Shown here piece by piece: positions 15,085 to 23,445 of a DNA stretch of 33,558 bases. The DNA lies in assembly GCA_036268355.1 (NCBI GenBank), contig DATAUG010000181.1, forward strand, positions 1-33,558, written 5' to 3'. Within the stretch, counting starts at the first letter, position 1, and the number at the start of each line of letters is the position of its first letter. The notes beneath the pieces are model-generated. The model did not search any database, was not told the origin of the DNA, and saw nothing but the letters and a program-made list of their open reading frames with translations. The DNA comes from DASQPJ01 sp036268355 (GTDB taxonomy: Bacteria; Actinomycetota; Actinomycetes; Sporichthyales; Sporichthyaceae). A program made the position numbers and the translations under genes.

Positions 15085-17512
15085 TGGGATCCGTGCGCGG
15101 GCGGCTGCGCACGTCATGGCGGTGAGCCTGCTCGGGGCCGCCGCGGTGCTCGAGCCGATGGGCACCACCGCGGCGGCCACGATGCATCGGACCACCGACG
15201 TGCTCGGGTCGCGAGTGCTTGCCGACGCGCTGGGCCCGGCGCCCGCCGACGCGCCCATGCGGGTCCAGGTGGCGCTCACCGACCCACAGGCGGCGGAGGA
15301 GACGGCGCTGGCCGCAGCGGTCGTCGACCCGCGCAGCCCTGACTACCGACAGTTTCTGACGCCCAGTCAGTATGCCGATCGCTTCCGGCTGCCCGCCGCG
15401 GTCCGCTCCGAAGTGCTGCGCTGGTTGCGGGCGGGCGGCGTGCGGGTGGACCGGGTCTCCGGGGTGGGCGACCTGATCGCGGTGACCGGCACTGTGGCGT
15501 CGTTGCAGCGGTTGTTCGCCGTGCACCTGGACACCTACCAGCTCGACGGACACCGCTTCGTCGCCAACGACACCCCGCCGCTGGTTCCGGGCCCGGTGCG
15601 GGCGGTGCTGGGCCTGAACACCTGGCAGCACTTCGCGCCGGTCCGGCCCGCCGCGCCCCAGCAGCCGACCGATGCGTCCGACCCACCGGGGCCGATTGGC
15701 CGGCTTGGGTCGGACACCAGGGTCGGGGGCCCGCGGCACCAGCTCGGCGCCTACGCCGGGAACGTCGACGTCCGCAAGCTCTGGACCGCCTACGACGCCC
15801 CGCCCGGCGACCAGGGTCAGGGGGTCCGGATGGGCGTCTTCATGGCGGGCAACGCCGCGCCGATCATCGGCAGCCTGCGGGTTTTCGAGGCGGCCGAGCA
15901 GCTGCCCCGGGTGCCCGTCCGAGTCGTGCGGGCCCAACCTGGTCAGCCCGACGAGTTCGCGACCAACGACGGCTCCGAGGAGTGGTCGCTGGACACCCAG
16001 GCCGCCAGCGGGATGGCACCGCAGGTCTCGGAGCTGGACCTCTACACGGCCAAGTCGCTGCAGGACGCCGACGTGGTCGGCGAATTCGCTTACTGGGCCG
16101 ACGACAAGACCGGCCCCGAGTTGATGAACGCCAGCTTCGGCGCCTGCGAGGCGACCCCGCTGACCTCGCAGACCGGCCGGGGACCGTTGAGCGTCGCAAT
16201 CGGCAACAACATCCAGGACAGCGTCGAGAAGTCGCTGCGGCAGGCCTTCACCGAGGGCCGGACGGTGTTCGCCGCGGCCGGCGACTCCGGCAGTTCGTGC
16301 GCCGCGGTATCGCTGCCGGTCGTCGGCGGGGGCAACGGTGTGCTCAACCAGGGCGTCCCGGCCCAGCTCTACCCGGCGGCCAGCCCCTACGTGACCTCGG
16401 TCGGCGGCACCGTGGTCGCGCTGAAACCCGACGGCTCGCGCGAGAAGGAGGAGACCTGGGCATTCACCGGTGGTGGATCGGCCCTGTTCATCCCACGGCC
16501 CGACTGGCAGAGCGCGGAGGCGGCCATCAACCGCCCGTGCCTGCTCACCGATGCCGACGGCGTCCCGCAACCGCCGGGGACGATCTGCCGCGGTGTCCCG
16601 GACATCGCGACGCTGTCCGGCAACATCACCCAGGGGCTGTACATCGTCAACTACGACAAGCCCACAAACGCGAGCGGGACGAGCCTGTCCAGCCCGCTGG
16701 CCATGGGCTCCTGGGCCCGGGTGGTGGCGGCCGCACGTACCCGGATCGGTCCGGTCGCTCCGGCCGTCTACCGGTTGAGCCCGACCCAGCGCACCCGCGA
16801 CTTCTACGACGTCACCAAGGGCGAGGCGATCGGCAACGGGCTGAACATCCCCGGGCCGGGCTGGGACTACACCAGCGGTTACGGGGTGCCCGACATCGCG
16901 CATCTGGCGGCCGACCTCGGCGGCGGGATCGTCCCGGTCCACCCGCCGAAGCACCCGGCAAAGGTGCCCGACCCGCAAACCGGCACCCTGGCCGGCAACC
17001 AGATCGCGTGCCTGCCGTTCGGCACCTCCCCGGTCGGGAACATCGAGCCCTCCACCTTCGGCGATCCCGGCACGACCCGCGACATCACCTCGGCTGCGAT
17101 GGACCTCAGTCCCGACGGGCAGTCGCTGGTGATCACGGTGAGTGGCCCGCAGTTGGGTCCGGAGGTCGAGCTCGGCTCGGGCGGCACCACCATGGAGGTC
17201 GACTGGACCTACCAGGGCCAGACCTGGGCGGCGGAGTCGATCGCCACCCTGGGTCAGGTCAACGGCACCGTGCGGATGGTGAGCCGCAACGCCGACGCCG
17301 TCCCGGCCGGTCCCCGCCCCACGCGCACGGTGGTCCAGGCCCGGTACGAAGGGCATGCGTTGATCATGACGATCCCGCTGAGCGCCATCGGGTCCCCGCC
17401 CCGCGGCGCGCGGCTGAGCGAACCGGTGGTGATCTCCGGCAGCGACGGCGGCGCCGAGGACGTCGCCGGACCGCAGTACGACTACACGGTCGGCCAACGC
17501 TGCCGGCACTAA
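15047..17512 (+). CDS. Secreted sedolisin/kumamolisin-type serine protease (S53)
   Basis: Residues about 65-200 form the pro-kumamolisin activation domain (SPDYRQFLTPSQYADRF, then GTVASLQRLFAVHLDTYQ). The S53 catalytic domain follows: Glu311 and Asp315 in EEWSLD, oxyanion Asp413 in AAGDSGSS, and nucleophile Ser546 in SGTSLSSP. The calcium-site region is seen in FYDVTKGEA and GWDYTSGYGVPD. About 190 residues after the protease core form an extra beta-rich domain of unknown role, ending with Cys. Hydrophobic residues about 24-35 form a signal peptide. Such proteases are secreted as zymogens active at acid pH. The start is doubtful: GTG 15047 lies inside the palindrome; ATG 15116 would also give a signal sequence but loses the basic n-region. 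No RBS is clear for either. Confidence 0.9.
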   Translation: MSHVTTGQLRHPLGIRARAAAHVMAVSLLGAAAVLEPMGTTAAATMHRTTDVLGSRVLADALGPAPADAPMRVQVALTDPQAAEETALAAAVVDPRSPDYRQFLTPSQYADRFRLPAAVRSEVLRWLRAGGVRVDRVSGVGDLIAVTGTVASLQRLFAVHLDTYQLDGHRFVANDTPPLVPGPVRAVLGLNTWQHFAPVRPAAPQQPTDASDPPGPIGRLGSDTRVGGPRHQLGAYAGNVDVRKLWTAYDAPPGDQGQGVRMGVFMAGNAAPIIGSLRVFEAAEQLPRVPVRVVRAQPGQPDEFATNDGSEEWSLDTQAASGMAPQVSELDLYTAKSLQDADVVGEFAYWADDKTGPELMNASFGACEATPLTSQTGRGPLSVAIGNNIQDSVEKSLRQAFTEGRTVFAAAGDSGSSCAAVSLPVVGGGNGVLNQGVPAQLYPAASPYVTSVGGTVVALKPDGSREKEETWAFTGGGSALFIPRPDWQSAEAAINRPCLLTDADGVPQPPGTICRGVPDIATLSGNITQGLYIVNYDKPTNASGTSLSSPLAMGSWARVVAAARTRIGPVAPAVYRLSPTQRTRDFYDVTKGEAIGNGLNIPGPGWDYTSGYGVPDIAHLAADLGGGIVPVHPPKHPAKVPDPQTGTLAGNQIACLPFGTSPVGNIEPSTFGDPGTTRDITSAAMDLSPDGQSLVITVSGPQLGPEVELGSGGTTMEVDWTYQGQTWAAESIATLGQVNGTVRMVSRNADAVPAGPRPTRTVVQARYEGHALIMTIPLSAIGSPPRGARLSEPVVISGSDGGAEDVAGPQYDYTVGQRCRH

Positions 17513-17555
17513 GAGGGTGCCTCACGTGGCGAACTGGCCACGCGAGGCACCCTCT
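17512..17555. repeat. Dispersed palindrome, copy at the protease stop
   Basis: Arms 17512-17530 and 17537-17555 pair in 18 of 19 positions around the loop GAACTG. The outer arms are AGAGGGTGCCTC/GAGGCACCCTCT and the inner arms CGTGGC/GCCACG. It begins on the last base of the protease TAA and probably also serves as its terminator. Confidence 0.88.
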
Positions 17556-17626
17556 AGCCCAGGGAATTTTGCTCGCCGGCCCGCGGGCCGACCGAGGGAT
17601 CGGGGTCCCGGCGGTGACAATCGGGC

Positions 17627-18913
17627 GTGACCGGTAGGCGAGCGCGTCGCGACGGCGGTGGCCGTGCGCACGGGCACGGCCACGGCCACGGGCACAGCGG
17701 CGCCGACGGTCGGCTGCGCGGCCCGGCGGCGTGGACGTTGTGGGGCGCGGTGCTGGCGCTCGCGTTGTTGACCGCGCTGTCGATGGGCCTGTTGTGGCCG
17801 CGCCATTCCGCGCCGTCGTTGCCGCAGCTTCCCGGCGATCAGCCCGCGAACCTGGTGCACGCCCGGGTGCTGGCGGTCAGTCCGTTCCAGTGCGAAGGCA
17901 CCGGCAGCTCGATCGGCCCGAACGGGCGTCCCACGACCGTGGTGTGCGGCCAGGTCAGCGTCCGGATCACCAGCGGCCCCACCAAGGACGCGCAGGCCAC
18001 GGTCCTGGTGCAGCCCGAGGTGTACCGGACCGGGATCCACGCCGGGGAGGACATGCTCGTCTCGCGGTTCCCCCCGCAACCTGGGGAGAAGTCGCAGGGC
18101 GACTACGCGTTCGCCGACTTCGCCCGGACCGCCCCGATGGTGTGGCTGGGCCTGCTCTTCGCCGCGATCGTGGTGACGGTGGCCCGATTGCGCGGCATGG
18201 CGGCGTTGGTGGGCCTCGGGGTTTCCGGGTTGGTGATCACCAAGTTCGTGCTGCCCGCGTTGCTCGACGGCCGTCCGGCACTGCTGGTCGGCGTGGTGGG
18301 TGGGGCCGCGATCATGTTCGCCGTCCTCTACGCGGCCCACGGGATATCGGTCCGGACAACCACCGCGTTGATCGGCACGTTGCTCGGGCTGGCGGTCACC
18401 GCGGGGCTCGGAAGCTTGGCGGTGTCCGGCTGGCACCTGACCGGCGTGGCGAGCGAGGACGACCAGTACCTCACCGCGTTGGCCGGCCAGGTCAGCCTGC
18501 CCGCGGTGCTGCTGTGCGGGATCGTGATCGCCTCGCTCGGGGTGCTCAACGACATCACGGTCACCCAGGCCGCGGCGGTCTGGGAGCTGCACGCGGCCGA
18601 CCCGACCCGGTCGGCCGCACGGCTGTTCGCCTCGGCCATGCGGATCGGCCGGGACCACATCGCCTCGACCGTCTACACGCTGGTCTTCGCCTACGCCGGC
18701 GCCTCGTTGCCGGTGCTCCTGCTCATCGACATCTCGCACGCCCCGATCTCCGGGGTGCTGACCTCCGAGCCGCTCGCCGAGGAGATCGCCCGCACGCTGG
18801 CCGGATCGATCGGCCTGGTGCTCGCCGTCCCGCTGACCACCGCGGTCGCCGTCGCGCTGGCCCGCCGCAGCACGGTCGAGCCCGCCGGTGTCGTCCGGGC
18901 GGTGCCCGGGTAG
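17627..18913 (+). CDS. YibE/F family membrane protein
   Basis: 428 residues. The N-terminal cytoplasmic stretch contains AHGHGHGHGHS, a likely metal-binding run. A membrane span (about 36-56) is followed by an external domain (about 60-165) and then at least seven spans, including the family hallmark ASLGVLNDITVTQAAAVWEL and the conserved GRDHIASTVYTLVFAYAG. The length and both motifs fit YibE/F proteins, whose function is not well established; transport has been suggested. GTG 17627 starts the frame. The stop overlaps the ribosome site of the next (frameshifted) gene. Confidence 0.88.
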   Translation: MTGRRARRDGGGRAHGHGHGHGHSGADGRLRGPAAWTLWGAVLALALLTALSMGLLWPRHSAPSLPQLPGDQPANLVHARVLAVSPFQCEGTGSSIGPNGRPTTVVCGQVSVRITSGPTKDAQATVLVQPEVYRTGIHAGEDMLVSRFPPQPGEKSQGDYAFADFARTAPMVWLGLLFAAIVVTVARLRGMAALVGLGVSGLVITKFVLPALLDGRPALLVGVVGGAAIMFAVLYAAHGISVRTTTALIGTLLGLAVTAGLGSLAVSGWHLTGVASEDDQYLTALAGQVSLPAVLLCGIVIASLGVLNDITVTQAAAVWELHAADPTRSAARLFASAMRIGRDHIASTVYTLVFAYAGASLPVLLLIDISHAPISGVLTSEPLAEEIARTLAGSIGLVLAVPLTTAVAVALARRSTVEPAGVVRAVPG

Positions 18914-18922
18914 GACCGTGCG

Positions 18923-19702
18923 ATGGGTGAGGTGGCTGTACGGACGGCGGAGGTCCTGCCCGAGTGGGAACCGTTCGCCACGGCGGTCCGCGGGAGCAGG
19001 CCGGATGCCGGTACCTGGCTGGTGCGAGGCGTGGACCGTGCGGGACATCGTCGTGCACCAGGCAGGCAACGCCGAGGAGTTGGCGCGGGTGCTGGCCCAC
19101 CACCTGTCCGGGGTGGCGACCCGGACGCGGCCGTTCACCGAACGCGAGGAGCCGTACCGGGCCATGGCCGACGCGGACCTCTGGTCGGCGCTGCTGCACC
19201 GGCTCGACGAACTCTCCGAGATCGCCCGGTCCGCCGCGGATCGTGACCGCACACCGACGTCGCCTGGACCGGGCGGACCATGAAAATCCCGTGGTTCGCC
19301 GAGCACATGCGTGAGGAACTCGTGCTGCACCGCTGGGACGTGGCGGGCGACGACTCGACCGCCCGCACCGCGTTGGGCGAGCGGTGGATGACCGAGCACA
19401 CCGTGCGGGCCGTCGGCCGGCCTTTGTTGGCGCGCGGTTCGGCGCGCTTGGAACTGGACGACGACGGCGCTGTCGAGGGCCGCCTGCGGGCGGCCGGGGC
19501 CGACGACGTGCTGGTCCACGCCGACCGCGACGGCACCCGGATCGAGCTGGTGGCGCCGGAGGGCCCGGCGGCGATCGAGACCGACGCCGCGGCCCGGGCG
19601 TTACTGCTCTGGGGCCGACGGCCGGCCGATCCGTCGCGATGGCGCAGCGATGTCGGGCCCGAGGCACTGCAACAGGTTCGCTCGCTGCTGCGCGGGTACT
19701 GA
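18923..19702 (+). pseudogene. Maleylpyruvate-isomerase/mycothiol-dependent family gene with two frameshifts
   Basis: Three pieces together give a normal protein of about 260 residues. Piece one starts at ATG 18923 (AGGA seven bases upstream): MGEVAVRTAEVLPEWEPFAT. At about 19010-19025 homology moves to the next frame, EAWTVRDIVVHQAGNAEELA, the typical MDMPI N-domain motif with a metal-ligand His. At about 19245-19256 it returns to the first frame, DVAWTGRTMKIPWFAEHMRE then ELVLHRWDVAGDD. The shifts compensate (+1 then -1). Family proteins act on thiol-linked substrates or are uncharacterised DinB-like enzymes. Either the gene is decaying or the assembly has two errors; codon bias is still strong in every piece, which favours recent damage or error. 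Confidence 0.75.
19280..19702 (+). CDS. C-terminal piece of the frameshifted isomerase-family gene
   Basis: This piece has its own ATG that overlaps the TGA of the middle frame (ATGA at 19280-19283), so it could be made by coupled translation as a separate 140-residue polypeptide. It begins MKIPWFAEHMREELVLHRWD and carries the MDMPI C-terminal domain. No ribosome site is evident. It is probably not an independent gene. Confidence 0.45.
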   Translation: MKIPWFAEHMREELVLHRWDVAGDDSTARTALGERWMTEHTVRAVGRPLLARGSARLELDDDGAVEGRLRAAGADDVLVHADRDGTRIELVAPEGPAAIETDAAARALLLWGRRPADPSRWRSDVGPEALQQVRSLLRGY

Positions 19703-19709
19703 CGCAGTC

Positions 19710-20066
19710 TCAGCCCAGGCCCGCGCGCAGCCACGAGAGCAGATCCTTCAGCGCGTGGTAGGCGGCCAGCCGATCCGCGTCGCCGCCCTTCTGTTCGGCC
19801 TCGGCGACGCAGGCCCAGAGGCGGTGCACCATCGTCGGTCCGAGTTCGAGCAGGCCCTCGCTACCCGCCGCCGACCACTTCGCCAGCACGTATCGAGCCA
19901 AGGCGCCCACCGGGATGCCGCTGTACTGCGACAGGCCCTGCAAGGTGGTCAGCGGATCCAACCGCGTGTACTCGGCCACCTCGGCCTTGAATCCCGCGTC
20001 GGGATCGTCGTCATCCCACGGCCCCGACCATCGCTGGAGGCGAACCACGTCGACGTCAGCACTCAT
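19710..20066 (-). CDS. Small conserved actinobacterial protein (possibly DUF6027)
   Basis: 118 residues from ATG 20066: acidic N-terminus with RLQRWSGPWDDDDPDAGF, then LDPLTTLQGLSQYSGIPVGA and ALARYVLAKWSAAGSEGLLE, ending in a helical tail. I recall this layout from actinobacterial proteins of unknown function grouped as DUF6027, but the assignment is from memory. No signal peptide or membrane segment is seen. The sequence upstream of the ATG in this frame, up to 20147, overlaps the end of the neighbouring membrane-protein gene in another frame and is not needed. ATG 20075 is an alternative start. It converges with the isomerase-family gene, with a gap of seven bases. Confidence 0.7.
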   Translation of the reverse strand: MSADVDVVRLQRWSGPWDDDDPDAGFKAEVAEYTRLDPLTTLQGLSQYSGIPVGALARYVLAKWSAAGSEGLLELGPTMVHRLWACVAEAEQKGGDADRLAAYHALKDLLSWLRAGLG

Positions 20067-20109
20067 GATTGGCATCCAACCGGACGGCACGCCAAGTCGC
20101 CCCCCCGCC

Positions 20110-21204
20110 TCAACGGCGACGCCGTACCTTGCCGCCCTCCACGACACACGGCGACCGGTCGGAGATCCAGGGCGCGTAGGGCGCCATGACCAGGGCGGCG
20201 AGGGTGATCAGCACCGTGTCGTAGTTGACCCGCCAACCGACGAAGTCCAGCCAGGCCCGGTCGCGGTCGGGCTTGAGCGGCACACCGACGGCCGCCAGTC
20301 GGGCGCAGATCGCGTCGTACTCGGCGCGGGTGATGCTGATCGGGTCGCTCGCCTTCGGGTTGGGGTTGTGCTCGATCCGGAAGAAGTTGGCGATGTTCCG
20401 CAGCGCGAGATACCCGCTGCGGATGCACAGCTCGCGGGCCGGGCTGCGCGGGACGTCCACGGTGGAGGCGAGCAGCGCACCGGAGTCGAGGACCACGCCC
20501 GCGGCGGTGATCCACGAGCGGTCGGACTGCGGCGAGCGGAAGAACGGCAATGCGGACAACGAGGTGTGTGTCTCGTCGATCTCGACGAACCAGGCTGTCC
20601 AGACCTGCCACAACTCGGCGTCCAGTCGGGCGATGTCCTCCAGCACCCAGAACCGTTCGATCAACTCACCGGCCGACGGCGGTTGTCCGGCGAAGGTCGC
20701 GATGATCGCGACCTGTGCCTCGCGGCGGGAGAACGCGCCGTACATCGACGGCAGGTACGTGATCAGCAACGCCAACAGGATCAGGCCCAGGGTGGCCTCG
20801 CTGAACGCCACGGCAGTGGTGGGAACGCCATGTACGGCGGCGAAGCCCAGAGTCAGCAGGGACGAGCCGCTGGTGGTGAAGGCTTCTTGCAGGGGCCGTA
20901 CCCGCAGGCCCCAGAACACCGCCGTGTAGCCGGCCATCGTGATCGTCAGCCAGACGATCGGCAGGCTGATCAGGCTCAGCGGGGCATACAGGGCCATCAC
21001 CCGGTCGCGTTCCTCGTACGACTTCACGAGGCGGGCCCGCAGGCCGAACAGCTTGCGATAGAAGGTGAACACCCACCGGGTCAACCGCACGGGCACCCCC
21101 CGCGGCACCACGACGGTGGTGATCGCGGAGAGGAAGGTCGCCAGCACCACGGCCGAACCGCCGATGACAGCGGCGGCATCGCCCGCGGTGCGCCAGCCGT
21201 CCAT
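20110..21204 (-). CDS. Membrane protein with a potassium-channel-like pore motif
   Basis: 364 residues with hydrophobic segments at about 13-33, 73-99 and 127-150, and possibly one near the C-terminus. Between the second and third lies FTTSGSSLLTLGFA, which looks like the pore helix plus selectivity filter of two-TM ion channels (T-x-G-F/Y-G style). The cytoplasmic part after residue 150 starts YGAFSRREAQVAIIATFAGQ and is mainly helical. I do not recognise a named family; ion-channel relatives with an unusual filter are my best guess. The start ATG 21204 has GGTGAG about eleven bases upstream. It lies divergently from the thiolase promoter. Confidence 0.7.
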   Translation of the reverse strand: MDGWRTAGDAAAVIGGSAVVLATFLSAITTVVVPRGVPVRLTRWVFTFYRKLFGLRARLVKSYEERDRVMALYAPLSLISLPIVWLTITMAGYTAVFWGLRVRPLQEAFTTSGSSLLTLGFAAVHGVPTTAVAFSEATLGLILLALLITYLPSMYGAFSRREAQVAIIATFAGQPPSAGELIERFWVLEDIARLDAELWQVWTAWFVEIDETHTSLSALPFFRSPQSDRSWITAAGVVLDSGALLASTVDVPRSPARELCIRSGYLALRNIANFFRIEHNPNPKASDPISITRAEYDAICARLAAVGVPLKPDRDRAWLDFVGWRVNYDTVLITLAALVMAPYAPWISDRSPCVVEGGKVRRRR

Positions 21205-21251
21205 GATCGGCCAGTCTCACCAAGGGCGCGGAGCCGGCTTACCGCGGGGTA

Positions 21252-21300
21252 TTGACTTACACCGTACGCACGGCTTACGGTACTTAGCGAGCGCTAGGTA
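21252..21300 (+). promoter_or_regulatory. Thiolase promoter with TetR-type operator
   Basis: TTGACT (21252-21257) and TACGGT (21276-21281), 18 bases apart, form a good promoter. Directly downstream is TACTTAGCGAGCGCTAGGTA (21281-21300), an imperfect palindrome (16 of 20 positions symmetric) that would cover the transcription start. The same TACTTAGCGAGCG core recurs at 23394 between the tetR and dehydrogenase genes, so the adjacent TetR protein is the likely ligand. Confidence 0.7.
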
Positions 21301-21326
21301 GACCGGCGTATCCAGGAGGAACTGAC

Positions 21327-22520
21327 ATGGCTGACGCTGTCATCGTCGACGTTGTACGCACCGGGTCCGGCAAGGGCAAGCCCGGTGGCGCGCTGTCGGG
21401 AACCCACCCGGTGAACCTGCTGGCCACGGTGATCCAGGCGTTGGTCGAGCGCACCGGCGTCGACCCCGGACTGGTCGAGGACGTGATCGCCGGTTGCGTC
21501 TCCCAGGTCGGCGAGCAGTCGCTGAACATCGCGCGCAGCGCGCTGCTCGTGGCGGGCCTGCCGGAGCACGTGCCCGCGACCACCATCGACCGGCAGTGCG
21601 GGTCCAGCCAGCAGGCCGTGCACTTCGCGGCTCAGGGCGTGCTCGCCGGGGCCTACGACGTCGTCATCGCCTGCGGCGTGGAGTCGATGAGCCGGGTGCC
21701 CATGTTCTCCTCGATCGCGGGCAAGGACCCCAATCGGGCCCCGCTGGCCGCCCGTTTCCCCGAGGGGCTGGTCAACCAGGGAATCTCGGCGGAAATTCTC
21801 GCCGCCCGCTGGAAGCTGGAGCGCGAGACCCTGGACGAGTACGCCGAACGCTCCCACCGACTGGCGGCTGCCACCGCTGCGGCGGGCGGATTCGGAAACG
21901 AGATCGTGCCGGTGACGGTGACCGGCAGCGACGGCGTGACCGGGACGCACGCCGTCGACGAAACCGTGCGCGCGGGCACAACCGCAGCCGCGCTGGCCGG
22001 GCTGAATCCGTCGTTCGTCGACGAGTTGTACTCCCGCAGGTTCCCCGAGATCGACTGGCGGATCACCCCGGGCAACTCCTCGCCGCTGACCGACGGTGCC
22101 TCGGCCGCGCTCATCATGAGCGAGACGCTGGCTGCCCGCCTGGGTTTGCGTCCGCGCGCACGGTTCCACGCTTTCGCCGTCACCGGCAGCAGCCCGTTGC
22201 TGATGCTCGACGGCGTCGTGCCGGCCACCGAACAGGTGTTGGCCAGGGCCGGCCTGCGGATCGGGGACATCGACGCCTACGAGGTCAACGAGGCCTTCGC
22301 CCCCGTACCGCTGCTCTGGGCGGACGCAATGGGCGCCGACCCGGAGCGGCTCAACCCGCGCGGCGGCGCGATCGCGCTGGGCCATCCGCTCGGCGCCTCC
22401 GGCACGCGACTGCTGGCCACCCTGGTCAACCACCTGGAGGCCACCGGCGGACGGTACGGCCTGCAGACGATGTGCGAGGGCGGCGGCATGGCCAACGCCA
22501 CGGTCATCGAACGGCTGTAG
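21327..22520 (+). CDS. Acetyl-CoA acyltransferase (thiolase)
   Basis: A 397-residue thiolase. Active residues are Cys91 in DRQCGSSQQA, His353 in IALGHPLGAS and Cys383 in TMCEGGGMAN; NEAFAPV is also present. It cleaves 3-ketoacyl-CoA with CoA to give acyl-CoA and acetyl-CoA (or propionyl-CoA). AGGAGG lies about nine bases before ATG 21327. Its partners in the module are the TetR regulator and short-chain dehydrogenase downstream, which would perform the preceding oxidation step. The pathway (fatty acid, isoleucine or sterol side chain) cannot be fixed here. Confidence 0.93.
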   Translation: MADAVIVDVVRTGSGKGKPGGALSGTHPVNLLATVIQALVERTGVDPGLVEDVIAGCVSQVGEQSLNIARSALLVAGLPEHVPATTIDRQCGSSQQAVHFAAQGVLAGAYDVVIACGVESMSRVPMFSSIAGKDPNRAPLAARFPEGLVNQGISAEILAARWKLERETLDEYAERSHRLAAATAAAGGFGNEIVPVTVTGSDGVTGTHAVDETVRAGTTAAALAGLNPSFVDELYSRRFPEIDWRITPGNSSPLTDGASAALIMSETLAARLGLRPRARFHAFAVTGSSPLLMLDGVVPATEQVLARAGLRIGDIDAYEVNEAFAPVPLLWADAMGADPERLNPRGGAIALGHPLGASGTRLLATLVNHLEATGGRYGLQTMCEGGGMANATVIERL

Positions 22521-22546
22521 CGCACAGCCCCACGGACCAGCACGGA

Positions 22547-22577
22547 TGACGCCCGGGTCGGGACGCCCGGGGCGTCA
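22547..22577. terminator. Bidirectional terminator between thiolase and tetR
   Basis: TGACGCCCGGG (22547-22557) pairs with CCCGGGGCGTCA (22566-22577) apart from one bulged G. It lies between convergent gene ends. A second, weaker pair CCGCCGGT/ACCGGCGG lies at 22581-22614. Confidence 0.65.
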
Positions 22578-22615
22578 CAACCGCCGGTCCGCGTGAGTCG
22601 GATACAACCGGCGGC

Positions 22616-23272
22616 TCACGCGGGCCGGCGGTTCTTCCTTTCCGGCAAAGCCTTCCGGCTCGCTGAGCCGACCGTCTGCAACGTGATCTCGATGTAGCGC
22701 TCGGACAACTGATTCGGCGTCAGAATCCCTCGCGGGTCGTACCAGCCGGCCACGGCCTGCAACATCCCCAGCAGCGCCCGCACGGTGTCCTGGGGATGGG
22801 CCACGGAGAACGCACCCGTTGCCACCCCGTCCCGCACGATCGACAGCAGGAGATCCTCGATCTGCTTGCGCACCTTCGCGTAGGCCCGCCGGTTCGCCGG
22901 CGACAGCGCGCGAATCTCCGCGTCCAGCACGGCGAGTTCGCGCCGATGGGCCATGAACAGCACGATGCACTCGACGAAATTGGCGAACTGCGCCGCAGGG
23001 TCCGAACCCGCGTCGACGACCGCTGCGCGAAGGCGCGCGTGCAGGTGCTGGACGGACCCGCTCAACAGTTCTACGAGCATGCCCTCCTTGCTGCCGTGGT
23101 GGTAGTACAGCGCCGGCACGGTCAGCCCGACACGGTTGGCGACGTCGCGCACCGAAGTGGCGTGATACCCCTGCTCGTGGAAAGCCTCCATGGCACCGGC
23201 GAGCGTGGGCACCAATTCGAGGGCGTCGAAGCGACGCCAGTCCTGCGGCACGGCCTCGATCATCGCCGTCAC
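22616..23272 (-). CDS. TetR/AcrR family regulator
   Basis: 218 residues from GTG 23272, which follows AGGTGG closely. The N-terminal TetR HTH is seen in AMEAFHEQGYHATSVRDVAN, RVGLTVPALYYHHGSKEGML. The C-terminal ligand domain begins near residue 80 and contains LDAEIRALSPANRRAY, a style typical of acyl-CoA-responsive regulators (KstR/FadR-like). The frame is open upstream to 23380 but that part has no ribosome site. It is divergent from the dehydrogenase and near two matching operator sequences, so it probably represses both this module and itself until an acyl-CoA appears. Confidence 0.9.
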   Translation of the reverse strand: MTAMIEAVPQDWRRFDALELVPTLAGAMEAFHEQGYHATSVRDVANRVGLTVPALYYHHGSKEGMLVELLSGSVQHLHARLRAAVVDAGSDPAAQFANFVECIVLFMAHRRELAVLDAEIRALSPANRRAYAKVRKQIEDLLLSIVRDGVATGAFSVAHPQDTVRALLGMLQAVAGWYDPRGILTPNQLSERYIEITLQTVGSASRKALPERKNRRPA

Positions 23273-23393
23273 GGATCCACCACCTGCGGGGTCGGGAATT
23301 CCGGTGAGCAAACTGTGCACATCGTTAGGCTCGTTAGGCGATCCGTGTCGCGGCCCTCGTTGACGCGACCGACAGCCCATATCTAAGCTCGAC

Positions 23394-23413
23394 TACTTAG
23401 CGAGCGTTACATA
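23394..23413 (+). promoter_or_regulatory. Second TetR-type operator, tetR/dehydrogenase intergenic region
   Basis: TACTTAGCGAGCGTTACATA shares its first 13 bases with the operator at 21281. It lies 32 bases before the dehydrogenase ATG and can serve both divergent genes. Confidence 0.65.
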
Positions 23414-23445
23414 AATTCGGGGCGTACGCCAGCGGGAGGACCGAG

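Noticed and set aside
14885..17509. 874-codon open frame on the - strand
   Set aside because: Antisense of the S53 protease; Arg/Gly/Asp-rich composition typical of a shadow frame in high-G+C DNA, no domain.
17522..19519. 665-codon open frame on the - strand
   Set aside because: Antisense of the YibE/F and isomerase-family genes; low-complexity His/Arg/Gln content and no motif.
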